A stretch of 64,000 bases of DNA from Chloracidobacterium sp. (lineage in GTDB: Bacteria; Acidobacteriota; Blastocatellia; Pyrinomonadales; Pyrinomonadaceae): contig JADKKB010000001.1 of assembly GCA_016720705.1 (NCBI GenBank), positions 62,001 to 126,000 of the forward strand, in the 5' to 3' direction. Shown one piece after another: positions 15,691 through 25,293 of the stretch. Both the position numbers and the translations under genes were made by a program. The notes under the pieces are model-generated. The model was not told the DNA's origin and did no database searches. It saw nothing but the letters and a program-made list of their open reading frames with translations. Every line of letters starts with the position of its first letter. Within the stretch, counting starts at the first letter, position 1.

Positions 15691-18600
15691 ATGAAAAAGA
15701 TAACGACCTGGGTTTTACTTCTAGCAGTTTATTTGGGCTACATCGCGCCGGTGAGTCTGGTCGCATACGGCCAGGGCATCGGGAAGACAATGGAACAAAG
15801 GATGAAAGACACACCGGAAGGACTTAAGTTTCGCCTGAGCGAAGGTGTCGAGGGAGCAGAAACGCGAGAAAAGCAGCAATTGGCCGCCACGGATCCGCTC
15901 TCGGAGAGTGACTCAAATTCGCTGCTAAAGCGAATACCCGAGATCAAACCGGCGGTTGATGATAAAACCGATTTTGCCAAGCGGATCGGCACCTTGCCCG
16001 CGCCCAAAACAGGCAATAAGAATCCGGTGAAATTTCCATCGGATGAGCAACGCGGAACGCCCAAGCTGGACACTACAGGGCAGACTCTGGAAGTGGTCAG
16101 ATTTTCGCCCGAGGGCGAGATTCCGCTCGCCCCTGATCTCAGCGTAACGTTTTCGCAACCGATGGTCGCGGTCACATCGCAGGAAGAAGCTGCAAAATAC
16201 GCACCCGTCGAACTGTCGCCTCAGGTGGAGGGCCGCTGGCGCTGGCTCGGTACCAAAACATTGATGTTCGATACGACAAAGCGTTTCCCGATGGCAACGA
16301 AATTTACTGCGCGAGTGCCTGCCGGGACAAAGTCCGCGAATGGACAGACGCTTGCCAAGGACGTTTCCTGGACGTTTACCACGCCGCCGCCCAAGGCTGA
16401 GTCAATGTATCCAAATGGCGGCATCACTCGCCGTGACGCGTTGATTTACGTTTCATTCGATCAGGCGATAAGCCCTGACGCTGTATTGCGTTCGATAACC
16501 GTGACCGGCGGCGGAAAAAAATTGCCGATCCGGCTCGCCACTCAGGAAGAGATATCAGGTGACAGCACGATCAATTACTACAGTAAACAGGCTCAAGCCG
16601 GCCGTTGGCTGGCGTTTCGGGCGGTCAACTCGGACGGTCTGACTGAAAACGCTCTGCCGGGTGCTTCGGCGATCAATGTCACGATCGCGAAAGGCACGCC
16701 GTCGGCCGAGGGGCCGTTGACGTCGATCAAGGACCAGTCGTTTTCATTTCAAACCTATAGCGCGTTGAAATTCAGCAACGGTTATTGTGGATGGCGTGAT
16801 AATCGCAATTGTTCGCCTTTTGAGTCGTGGTATATGGAGTTTAACAACTCAATAGACGCCGCGAAATTTACAACAGAAATGGTAAAGATCGAACCCGCCA
16901 TCGAAGGGCTAAAGATCTATCCGTCGGGCAATTATGTTTACATTCAGGGCTACAAAAAGGGGAGGACCTCATATAAGGTCACGATCGACGGATCGATCAG
17001 TGATGTCTACGGTCAGTCACTCGGTCAGCCTGCGGTCGCCACGATAAAGGTCGGATCTGCGAGCCAGAATCTATACGCTCAGGGCGGTTATATGACCGTG
17101 CTTGACCCGACATCTACTCCGACATTTTCGATCTATTCGACAAATCATGGTGCGGTCAAGGTTCGACTGTATGACGTCCAGCCTGCTGATTGGCAAAAGT
17201 TTCAGGAATATGTTCGTCATATCAATTACGACGACGGCAAACGCCCGCCGATACCCGGTCGATTGGTGTCTGATGAGGTGGTTGAGATAGCGAATAAGCC
17301 AGACGAAATGGTCGAGACTCGGGTTGATATAACAAAGGGCCTCAGCGGCGGTTTCGGCAACGTGATCGTCGATATTGAGCCGACGGTTCGCAAGGACAAA
17401 TATGACCGTGTCAGAATATTCACCTGGCTTCAAGCGACACAGATCGGGCTTGATGCCTTTGTCGATAATACCGAACTTGTCGGATTTGCGACCGATCTCA
17501 AGACCGGTAAACCGCTGACCGGCGTTGATCTAGCGATCTTTCCGCTCGAAAAGGCCTCTGGATCGGCTAAGGTCGCATCGGTTGAACCGAGTGTTTTTCA
17601 AAGTGCCTGGGATTGGATGACCGGTTGGGGAAGTAGTCAAGCCGACGAGATCGTCTCAACAGACGCTGACGGAAGTTCGGCAAAAACCGAGACCGTCGCT
17701 GAAGCAATGGGCGACCGTACCGGCGAAAACGGCATCCTGCGCCTCCAGTTACCCGAATCGGGTTCGATCAAGGGCCAAAATTATCTGGTGGCTACGCGGG
17801 GTAAGGACGTGGCGTTTCTGCCTGAAAATACCGATTATTACTGGCAGGATACCGGCAGTTGGTACCGCAAATCAGCGGGTGATTCGCTGCGATGGTTCGT
17901 TTTTGATGATCGGAAGCTATATAAGCCTAAAGAAGAGGTTTCGGTAAAGGGCTACATTCGCCGGATCACTGGCGGGAAGTTCGGCGATGTCGAGGGCCTC
18001 GGCGACGCTGCCAACGGTATCAACTACTCCGTAAAAGATCCCAGAAACAATGAGATCGCCAAGGGGACGGCAAACCTGAACGCCTTTGGAGCATTTGATT
18101 TCAAATTCAGCTTGCCGGATAACGCAAATCTGGGATACGCACGCATCGAACTTTCGACAAATACGTCGATCTCGGGCAGTTCCCATTCGCATCAATTTCA
18201 GATACAGGAATTTCGCCGTCCGGAATTCGAGGTTTCGTCCAAGGTCGAGACCGAAGCCCCGCATTTTGTCGGGGGCAGTGCACTGATGTCGGTCGAGGCA
18301 AAATACTATGCCGGCGGCGGACTCGCTAACGCCGATGCCAACTGGACGGTTACGGCAAGTCCTACAAGTTATACCCCTCCTAATCGCGGCGACTTTACGT
18401 TTGGAACGTGGGTGCCGTGGTGGCGTGGATATGAATACGGCCGCACTGCGGGGGGAACTTCACAGTCGTTCAAGGGCGTGACAGACGCTTCCGGAAAACA
18501 TCTTTTGAAGATCGATTTTGAGTCGGTCAAACCGCCGCGGCCTTATACGATCACCGCAGCGTCATCGGTAATGGATGTAAATCGCCAGACGTGGTCGAGT

Positions 18601-21600
18601 TCGACCTCAATGCTCGTGCATCCCGCATCGCTCTATGTGGGCATCAAGACGCCGCGAACGTTCGTCCAACGTGGTGAAAAGATCGAGATCGAATCGATCG
18701 TAAGCGACATCGATGGAAAATTGGCGACCGGACGTGAGGCCGAGATCAAGGCCGTGCTGAAAGACTGGTCGTATGACAAAGGGTCCTGGAAGGAAATAAC
18801 CGTCGACGAACAGACGTGTACGGTCAAATCGGCCGAAGCCGCACAGAAATGCAGCTTTGTCGCCAAACAAGGTGGACGTTACACGATCACCGCGACCGTG
18901 ATGGATGATCGCGAGCGTTTTAACGAAAGCGAGATGACGGTTTGGGTCCCGGGCGGCAAGACACCGCCGAAACGCAATGTCGAGCAGGAAGAAGTGCAGA
19001 TCATACCGAGCAAGAAGGATTTTGCACCGGGCGATGTTGCCGAACTGCTTGTGATCGCTCCGTTCACTCCTGCCGAGGGCGTTCTGACGCTTCGCCGTGA
19101 CGGCCTCGTCAAGACCGAACGCTTTACGATGAAGGACTCGTCAACGACATTAAAGATACCGCTTGACGAGAAATACTTGCCGAATATCACTGCTCAGGTC
19201 GACCTGGTCGGAGCCGCCGTCAGGACAAATGATAAGGGCGAAGTGGAAACAAAACTTGCCAAGCGTCCGGCATTTGCTAGTGGAACTATGAACCTCGCGA
19301 TATCGACCGCCTCCCGGCAATTGACGGTTTCGGCCGAACCGGTCGACAAGACACTTGCACCGGGCGGCGAGACAAAGGTCAATGTTGCGGTAAAAGACTA
19401 TCGCGGTGAACCGGTCGCAAATAGCGAGGTCGCCATTATCGTTGTCGATGAGAGCGTGCTAGCTCTGACTCGGTACACGATCGCGGACCCGATGAGTATC
19501 TTCTATACGACTCGCGGCGACGGAGTCAATGATTATCACCTCAGAAAAGACGTATTGCTGGGCAATCCGGCGGACGTAAAGGCCGATATGCCCCCGCCGC
19601 CGCCCGTGCCGATAAGTTCAGGCGTGATGTCGGCGGACGGAGCATCCGCCAGGCCGTCGTCAGCGCAAAAAATGAAAGGCGGAAGCAGAGAAGAGAAAAA
19701 GCCGGACCTCAACTTTGCCGCCGCTGAGATTGATGATGACGCCGCCGACTCGGAAACACCTATAAATCTGAGACAGAATTTCAACGCCCTCGCATTGTTC
19801 TCGCCGACTGTAAAAACCGATGCGAGCGGGCGTGCAGTCGTCGATATCAAACTGCCGGATAATCTAACGCGATATCGGATAACCGCAGTGTCCGTCGATA
19901 ACGGTAAACGGTTCGGTAAAACTGAGTCGACCATAACGGCTAAACAACCGCTGATGGTGCGACCGAGTGCTCCGAGATTTATGAATTTCGGCGATAAGAT
20001 CGAAATGCCGGTGGTAGTCCAAAATCAGACCGATAAGGACATGGCGGTCGACGTTGCTGTACGAGCGACAAATGCCGAACTGACCGGCGGAAATGGAAAG
20101 CGAGTGGTCGTAAAGGCCAACGATCGCGTCGAAGTCCGCTTTCCTGTCTCAGCGATGAAGGCGGGAACGGCGAGATTCCAGATCGTCGCGACATCGGGCA
20201 AATTCAACGATGCAGCCGAAATATCGCTGCCGGTGTGGACGCCCGCGACAACCGAGGCATTCGCGACATACGGCACGACTGACCAGAATGGTGCGGTCAT
20301 TCAACCGGTCCAGACGCCGGGCGACGTGTATCCGCAATTTGGCGGACTCGAGGTCACGACCTCTTCGACTCAGTTGCAGGAATTGACCGATGCGTTTCTC
20401 TTCCTGACAAATTATCCGTATGCCTGCTCAGAGCAGATATCATCTCGAATGATCTCGATCGCGGCGATGCGCGATGTACTGAGTGCATTTAAGGCAAAGG
20501 ATATGCCCACCGCAAAAGAGCTTGAGGGCTATTACGCCCGCGACATCGAGATACTGCAGTCGCGGCAGCGTAGTGACGGCAGTTTCGGACTATGGAAACG
20601 CGATAAGGAGCGTTATGAGTATCCTTTCCTGACGGTCCACGTTGCCCACGCCCTGGCGTTGTCTAAGGCTAAGGGCTATAAGGTGCCCGACGAGATGATC
20701 ACCAAGGTGAAACCGTACCTGAAGGACGTCGAAAAGCACTATGACCAATGGTACAAGAACTCGCCCGAGGTTCGCTGGACGATCTCTGCCTACGCACTTT
20801 ATATCCGCGATATGATGGGCGACAAGGACATCGCAAAGACCAAAAAGCTTCTGGCCGAAGCGACGATCGAGAAAATGCCATTCGAAGCTCTCGGATGGGT
20901 GCTTTCGGTGCTGGCGAACGACCCTGACTCGACCGTCGAGGTGCAGGCCATCATCCGTCACTTGATGAACCGCACGACCGAGACGGCAGCGACCGCAAAC
21001 TTCGTCACCAACTACGGCGACGGAGCGTGGCTGATTATGTACTCAAATCGGCGTGCCGACGGCGTGCTGCTTGAGGCAATGATCAAGTCCGATCCAAAGA
21101 ATGACCTTGTACCTAAGCTGGTCCGAGGACTGCTCGATCATCGAACGAAGGGAGCGTGGTCAAATACACAGGAGAATGTATTTATCCTTTTGGCACTCGA
21201 CAAGTATTTCAACACCTTCGAAAAAGTCACTCCTGATTTCGTGACACGGATCTGGCTCGGCAACACGTACGCCGGGGAAGATGCGTTCAAGGGACGTTCG
21301 ATCGATTCAAACCAGTTGAATATCCCAATGTCATACCTGACCGATCAGGGAGGAATGTCGAACTTGATACTTGATAAACAGGGTGCGGGCCGACTTTTCT
21401 ACCGCATCGGTATGAAATACGCACCGAAAAACCTAAAACTGGAGCCTGCGGATTACGGCTTCACGGTTCTTAGAAAGTATGAAGCGGTCGATGACAAAGA
21501 TGATGTTAAGCAAAATGCTGACGGTACCTGGACGATCAAGGCAGGTGCCCGCGTCCGCATCCGTCTGACGATGGTCGCACAGGCTCGTCGTTATCACGTC

Positions 21601-21951
21601 GCTCTGGTCGACAATCTGCCGGCGGGGCTTGAGATCCTAAATCCGGGGCTTGCGGTCACGGAATCGATCCCGGGCGATCCCGGCAGCGATACTCCCGTCG
21701 TGGAATTCGGCAGTCGTTCGTTTGGATACGGTTCCTGGTGGTACCGCCAGTATTGGTTTGAACACCAGAATTTCCGCGACGAACGTGCCGAGGCGTTCAC
21801 GTCGTTGCTGTGGGAGGGCGTTTATAACTACAGCTACGTTGCCAGAGCGACGACGCCGGGGCAATTCGTAGTTCCGCCCGCTAAGGCCGAGGAGATGTAT
21901 CATCCTGAGACCTTTGGCAGAACCGGAACTGACTTTGTCCACGTTGAATAG
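15691..21951 (+). CDS. Bacterial alpha-2-macroglobulin (large exported protease trap-like protein)
   Basis: ATG 15691 gives 2086 residues and an exact signal peptide (MKKITTWVLLLAVYLGYIAPVSLVAYG); an upstream GTG at 15643 would bury it behind 16 residues and is rejected. A series of macroglobulin-type beta domains (for example SVTFSQPMVAVTS, DDRKLYKPKEEVSVKGYIRR, YVGIKTPRTFVQRGEKIEIE) is followed by the bait-region-like low-complexity part (about 1310-1360, PPPPPVPISSG). The thioester-domain signature YACSEQISSRM follows, with Cys1579 and Gln1582 able to form the internal thioester. The alpha-helical thioester domain and the C-terminal receptor-like domain complete it. Family members are thought to trap hostile proteases in the periplasm. 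The usual partner gene pbpC is not adjacent. Confidence 0.94.
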   Translation: MKKITTWVLLLAVYLGYIAPVSLVAYGQGIGKTMEQRMKDTPEGLKFRLSEGVEGAETREKQQLAATDPLSESDSNSLLKRIPEIKPAVDDKTDFAKRIGTLPAPKTGNKNPVKFPSDEQRGTPKLDTTGQTLEVVRFSPEGEIPLAPDLSVTFSQPMVAVTSQEEAAKYAPVELSPQVEGRWRWLGTKTLMFDTTKRFPMATKFTARVPAGTKSANGQTLAKDVSWTFTTPPPKAESMYPNGGITRRDALIYVSFDQAISPDAVLRSITVTGGGKKLPIRLATQEEISGDSTINYYSKQAQAGRWLAFRAVNSDGLTENALPGASAINVTIAKGTPSAEGPLTSIKDQSFSFQTYSALKFSNGYCGWRDNRNCSPFESWYMEFNNSIDAAKFTTEMVKIEPAIEGLKIYPSGNYVYIQGYKKGRTSYKVTIDGSISDVYGQSLGQPAVATIKVGSASQNLYAQGGYMTVLDPTSTPTFSIYSTNHGAVKVRLYDVQPADWQKFQEYVRHINYDDGKRPPIPGRLVSDEVVEIANKPDEMVETRVDITKGLSGGFGNVIVDIEPTVRKDKYDRVRIFTWLQATQIGLDAFVDNTELVGFATDLKTGKPLTGVDLAIFPLEKASGSAKVASVEPSVFQSAWDWMTGWGSSQADEIVSTDADGSSAKTETVAEAMGDRTGENGILRLQLPESGSIKGQNYLVATRGKDVAFLPENTDYYWQDTGSWYRKSAGDSLRWFVFDDRKLYKPKEEVSVKGYIRRITGGKFGDVEGLGDAANGINYSVKDPRNNEIAKGTANLNAFGAFDFKFSLPDNANLGYARIELSTNTSISGSSHSHQFQIQEFRRPEFEVSSKVETEAPHFVGGSALMSVEAKYYAGGGLANADANWTVTASPTSYTPPNRGDFTFGTWVPWWRGYEYGRTAGGTSQSFKGVTDASGKHLLKIDFESVKPPRPYTITAASSVMDVNRQTWSSSTSMLVHPASLYVGIKTPRTFVQRGEKIEIESIVSDIDGKLATGREAEIKAVLKDWSYDKGSWKEITVDEQTCTVKSAEAAQKCSFVAKQGGRYTITATVMDDRERFNESEMTVWVPGGKTPPKRNVEQEEVQIIPSKKDFAPGDVAELLVIAPFTPAEGVLTLRRDGLVKTERFTMKDSSTTLKIPLDEKYLPNITAQVDLVGAAVRTNDKGEVETKLAKRPAFASGTMNLAISTASRQLTVSAEPVDKTLAPGGETKVNVAVKDYRGEPVANSEVAIIVVDESVLALTRYTIADPMSIFYTTRGDGVNDYHLRKDVLLGNPADVKADMPPPPPVPISSGVMSADGASARPSSAQKMKGGSREEKKPDLNFAAAEIDDDAADSETPINLRQNFNALALFSPTVKTDASGRAVVDIKLPDNLTRYRITAVSVDNGKRFGKTESTITAKQPLMVRPSAPRFMNFGDKIEMPVVVQNQTDKDMAVDVAVRATNAELTGGNGKRVVVKANDRVEVRFPVSAMKAGTARFQIVATSGKFNDAAEISLPVWTPATTEAFATYGTTDQNGAVIQPVQTPGDVYPQFGGLEVTTSSTQLQELTDAFLFLTNYPYACSEQISSRMISIAAMRDVLSAFKAKDMPTAKELEGYYARDIEILQSRQRSDGSFGLWKRDKERYEYPFLTVHVAHALALSKAKGYKVPDEMITKVKPYLKDVEKHYDQWYKNSPEVRWTISAYALYIRDMMGDKDIAKTKKLLAEATIEKMPFEALGWVLSVLANDPDSTVEVQAIIRHLMNRTTETAATANFVTNYGDGAWLIMYSNRRADGVLLEAMIKSDPKNDLVPKLVRGLLDHRTKGAWSNTQENVFILLALDKYFNTFEKVTPDFVTRIWLGNTYAGEDAFKGRSIDSNQLNIPMSYLTDQGGMSNLILDKQGAGRLFYRIGMKYAPKNLKLEPADYGFTVLRKYEAVDDKDDVKQNADGTWTIKAGARVRIRLTMVAQARRYHVALVDNLPAGLEILNPGLAVTESIPGDPGSDTPVVEFGSRSFGYGSWWYRQYWFEHQNFRDERAEAFTSLLWEGVYNYSYVARATTPGQFVVPPAKAEEMYHPETFGRTGTDFVHVE

Positions 21952-21971
21952 GCTTTGAGCAACTGACGATC

Positions 21972-22010
21972 GGGCTGTCCGGAGATCCAGGTTTCCGGAC
22001 GGCCCATTTT
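21972..22010 (+). terminator. Intrinsic terminator of the alpha-2-macroglobulin gene
   Basis: Twelve-base-pair stem (21972-21983 with 21994-22005, one G-U pair), 10-nt loop, followed by ATTTT and a second T-rich stretch. Confidence 0.85.
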
Positions 22011-22070
22011 CAATTTTGACGGACAGTGTTGTGGTACTATTTTGACGTGTCGAAAAGCAGTCGAACTGAA

Positions 22071-23048
22071 ATGGAACAGGTGAACGCAAACCACAAAAGA
22101 GTTTCGGAGATCTTAAAGATCGAAGCAGACGCGATATTACATTCGGCGATAAATCTCGATTCGGCGAGTGTCGATCTTGCGATCTCTCTATTATCCGATT
22201 GCAGCGGCAAAGTCATTGTCACCGGAGTCGGCAAATCGGGTGTGATCGCCGAAAAGATAGCCCAAACGATGACCAGCACCGGAACGATCGCTGTATTCGT
22301 GCATCCGACAGACGCATTGCACGGCGGACTTGGTGTGGTGGCTTGCGGAGATGTGGTTATCGCTCTGAGCAACTCGGGCGAGACCGAAGAGATCCTGGCC
22401 ATAGTCCCGACTCTCAAACAACGCGGCATTGCGATGATCGCAATAGTCGGAAATATTAATTCCACACTTGCACGCCAATCAGATGTCTTTCTTGACGGAT
22501 CAGTGGACAAAGAGGCGTGTCCGCTTAATCTTGCTCCGACCGCATCGACGACCGTCGCCCTCGCTATCGGTGACGCTCTATCGATGACGGTAATGGAATT
22601 GAAAGGGCTTACGGCGGAGGATTTTGCCGCTAATCACCCCGCGGGCCGACTTGGCAAACGCCTTACGCTGACAGTTGCGAGTCTGATGCGTACCAGTCCG
22701 AGCGTTACTCCGGACTCGAATTGGCTCGAGGTCGTCAGATCGATCTCCGATCATGCACTAGGTGCTGTAAACGTCATCGACGGCGACGGCCGGCTTTTGG
22801 GGATCGTGACAGATGGTGACCTCCGGCGAACCATCGAGCGAACTGATCCCGCGGACTTCAATGATCTTACCGCCGCGTCGATGATGACGTCCGGGCCGAT
22901 ACGCGCCGAACCGACGATGCTGGCCTTTGACGCATTGCGGCTTATGCAAGATCGTCCGTCACAGATCTCAGTGCTTCCGGTCGTCGATCCCGCCGGAATT
23001 TGCGTTGGCCTCCTGAGATTGCACGATGTCGTCGGCAGCGGTCTATAA
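22071..23048 (+). CDS. kdsD: Arabinose-5-phosphate isomerase (KpsF/GutQ/KdsD family)
   Basis: 325 residues from ATG 22071; the in-frame GTG at 22026 would add 15 residues and would place the family motif too far in. A SIS sugar-isomerase domain comes first (GKVIVTGVGKSGVIAEKIAQT, TDALHGGLG, ALSNSGETEE, ACPLNLAPTASTT, FAANHPAGRLGKRL), then two CBS domains (about 190-320). The enzyme converts ribulose-5-phosphate to arabinose-5-phosphate, the first step of Kdo synthesis for LPS, in keeping with lpxC at 62124. A possible promoter TTGACG-N16-TATTTT lies at 22016-22043, just after the preceding terminator. Confidence 0.93.
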   Translation: MEQVNANHKRVSEILKIEADAILHSAINLDSASVDLAISLLSDCSGKVIVTGVGKSGVIAEKIAQTMTSTGTIAVFVHPTDALHGGLGVVACGDVVIALSNSGETEEILAIVPTLKQRGIAMIAIVGNINSTLARQSDVFLDGSVDKEACPLNLAPTASTTVALAIGDALSMTVMELKGLTAEDFAANHPAGRLGKRLTLTVASLMRTSPSVTPDSNWLEVVRSISDHALGAVNVIDGDGRLLGIVTDGDLRRTIERTDPADFNDLTAASMMTSGPIRAEPTMLAFDALRLMQDRPSQISVLPVVDPAGICVGLLRLHDVVGSGL

Positions 23049-23162
23049 CCGTTCCATTTAAGAACAACGATTGGCGGTCGAAAGGCATCAATGCCACTAC
23101 AAGGTTTCTGCCACAAAGTTGGACATCATATCAACGATCGATAAATGAGCGAGGTTTTACAT

Positions 23163-23879
23163 ATGTACCGCAATATCGTTACCGTCATTTTGGCGGTAAT
23201 TTTGTTTTCATCTGTTGCAGTCGCCCAAAAGGCGGAGGTAACGGTCAGCCTAAACGAAGCATTTTTCGACGCGTTGCTCGACTCGATCTATCAGAACTAC
23301 GATCCGCCCGAGTTTTCGGTAGCGACGACGGGCAGGACGAATATTAACGTTAGGACGAGATGGCGTGCGTTCGGAGCCCAAGGTTTAGCGTTTGCAGGCG
23401 ACGATCGTAGCAGTTACATTGTTGGATCAGGTTACTGCTCCGAGACCGTAAAGATATTGCGAGAAATGGACGGAGTTCGAACTGCCGTCAGGTTTCGCGA
23501 AGGTAAGATATATGTTCCACTCGCATTTTCCGGCAATTACGCCCCGCCCTTCGTCGGGTGTGTGGAGTTTGCAGGCTGGGCCGAGACCAATATCGACCTT
23601 GAGTTCGATCAGCAGGGACAGAGGTTGATCGGCAAAGCCCGTGTGCTGAATGTAAATCTAAACGGAACGGGCGGCATTGGCGGCACATTGATCGCGAAAC
23701 TCATACAGAGTTCGATCGATAAAAAGCTTAATCCCATTGAGATTCTGAGGCTCGATAAAGTCTCGTTCGGCGTTCCTATCCAAAACACCGGAAACATTCG
23801 GATGAAAGCAGTGAGCGTAGTTCCGGAAGTTGGAAATGGAGGGCTAAATATCCGCATAGGCTACGATTTCACGAAATAG
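23163..23879 (+). CDS. Exported protein of unknown function
   Basis: 238 residues from ATG 23163, chosen because GAGG lies eight bases upstream and because it begins directly with a signal peptide (MYRNIVTVILAVILFSSVAVAQ). The mature part is predicted to be mostly beta-strand, with two cysteines (YCSET and GCVEF) that could form a disulfide, and a C-terminal stretch (NPIEILRLDKVSFGVPIQNTG) suggestive of a lipid-binding or beta-sandwich fold. I do not recognise a family. It lies 114 bp after the kdsD-like gene and ends at a strong terminator. Confidence 0.7.
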   Translation: MYRNIVTVILAVILFSSVAVAQKAEVTVSLNEAFFDALLDSIYQNYDPPEFSVATTGRTNINVRTRWRAFGAQGLAFAGDDRSSYIVGSGYCSETVKILREMDGVRTAVRFREGKIYVPLAFSGNYAPPFVGCVEFAGWAETNIDLEFDQQGQRLIGKARVLNVNLNGTGGIGGTLIAKLIQSSIDKKLNPIEILRLDKVSFGVPIQNTGNIRMKAVSVVPEVGNGGLNIRIGYDFTK

Positions 23880-23950
23880 CCGGAAGTTCTTCTATTCGAA
23901 ATCGTGCTATGGAGCGACGATATCGTATCTATCTTATCTCCACACGTCTT

Positions 23951-23977
23951 AAAAGCCGCGTACTTTGCGGCTTTTTT
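23951..23977 (+). terminator. Intrinsic terminator
   Basis: AAAAGCCGC (23951-23959) pairs with GCGGCTTTT (23967-23975), 7-nt loop, T run. Confidence 0.9.
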
Positions 23978-24057
23978 AGTGTGGTACGGCATTTGCCATA
24001 GTCAATTGCAGGACGATGCGTAGATCGACCGAACATTTTCGAATAAGGGGTAATAAA

Positions 24058-25194
24058 ATGAGAAAACACTTGGGAAAGACCGTAGCAGTGTCTATGCTAG
24101 CCATCTTCACGATGTGCGCGGCAGACGCTAGCGCGCAGCGTGATCGGGGACGCAGTCAGCCTTCCGATCAGGGATCACGGCAGGAAGTTAAAGATCGGCA
24201 GGACCGAGGCGAACGGAACGTGCAAAAGAGTCAACCGGCCGAGCAAAACCGTGACCGGGCCCAACGACCCGTACGAAATGAACAGCCCCAACAACAGGAC
24301 CGTGGTCGTCGACCGGTATCGCAACCGCAATCGACTCCAGCACAACAAAACTTCCCGCAGCAAGATCGCGGACGCCGGCCTGTGGCGCAACCGCAGCAGG
24401 TTCAGACCCAGCAAACCTTTCCGCAACAGAATCGCCGTCCGATCGTCGATCAACCGGCACAGGTCAATCAATCGCCGCGGCAACAGGGAAATGGACGGAT
24501 CAATAATGGCGAAACCCAACGCATCAATGATCGCCGTCAACAGCAGGGCACCTGGGGCACGAGCCAGAACACAAACGACCGAAGCGTCGGCGATCAACGA
24601 AATAATAACGGACGTTATCAGCAAATTGACCGCCGCCAGCAAGAGCAACTACAACAGCAGCGTGTGAACCAGTACAACCAACAATGGAAGAATTCGCAGA
24701 CGATCGAGAAGCAGCGCTATCGCCAATTGCAGGAGCAGCGACGCAATGCTTATCTTCGATATCAGCAGCGATATTGGGAACGACTCCGTCGCGACCAGAT
24801 CAGGCTCCAACAAGCAAGGTATTACGACAACTATTACAATAATTACCGTTACAATCGCGGCGGTAATTCCTACTACACCAGTCAATATGGGGCACAGATG
24901 CTCCGTGATGCGGTGAATAATGGTTACGAAGAGGGCTTTTACGCCGGCCAGGCAGATCGCCAGGACGGTTGGAGGTCCGACTACAATAATTCGTACGGTT
25001 ATCAGGATGCCGCCTATGGCTATGACAGCTATTATGTGTCAATGGAAGAGTATAATTACTATTTCCGCGAAGGATTTCGACGGGGATACGAGGACGGCTA
25101 CTACAGTCGAAATCGCTATGGTAACTACTCGAACGGCAAATACACCATACTCGGTGCGGTGATCGGTGCGATCATCGACATCATTGCCGACTAA
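24058..25194 (+). CDS. Secreted Gln/Arg/Asn-rich low-complexity protein with Tyr-rich C-terminal domain
   Basis: 378 residues from ATG 24058, set by the AAGGGGT ribosome-binding site at 24045-24051 and a clean signal peptide (KTVAVSMLAIFTMCAADASAQ). Residues about 25-230 are built of imperfect repeats of the type QQDRGRRPV..QPQ, extremely rich in Gln, Arg, Asn and Pro. Residues about 225-270 form a basic, Gln-rich coiled coil (YRQLQEQRRNAYLRYQQRYW). The C-terminal part is Tyr-rich, with two copies of a 'G(Y/F)EEGF..G..DR' / 'GFRRGYEDGYYSR' unit and ends in a hydrophobic segment (ILGAVIGAIIDIIAD). It may be an extracellular matrix or RNA/polyanion-binding protein, but no function is established. 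Confidence 0.8.
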   Translation: MRKHLGKTVAVSMLAIFTMCAADASAQRDRGRSQPSDQGSRQEVKDRQDRGERNVQKSQPAEQNRDRAQRPVRNEQPQQQDRGRRPVSQPQSTPAQQNFPQQDRGRRPVAQPQQVQTQQTFPQQNRRPIVDQPAQVNQSPRQQGNGRINNGETQRINDRRQQQGTWGTSQNTNDRSVGDQRNNNGRYQQIDRRQQEQLQQQRVNQYNQQWKNSQTIEKQRYRQLQEQRRNAYLRYQQRYWERLRRDQIRLQQARYYDNYYNNYRYNRGGNSYYTSQYGAQMLRDAVNNGYEEGFYAGQADRQDGWRSDYNNSYGYQDAAYGYDSYYVSMEEYNYYFREGFRRGYEDGYYSRNRYGNYSNGKYTILGAVIGAIIDIIAD

Positions 25195-25213
25195 GACGAC
25201 ACTCGTTCGTTTT

Positions 25214-25248
25214 AACGCCCCGCCGACGCATTGTTGGCGGGGCGTTTT
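25214..25248 (+). terminator. Intrinsic terminator
   Basis: AACGCCCCGCC (25214-25224) pairs with GGCGGGGCGTT (25236-25246), 11-nt loop, ending in TTTT. Confidence 0.92.
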
Positions 25249-25293
25249 ATGCGCAAGATGCACGAAACTCAATAATCGACTATTCTTGTCTTA

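Noticed and set aside
22026..22070. GTG start for the arabinose-5-phosphate isomerase
   Set aside because: It would begin inside the likely promoter and put the GVGKSG motif about 15 residues deeper than in the family.
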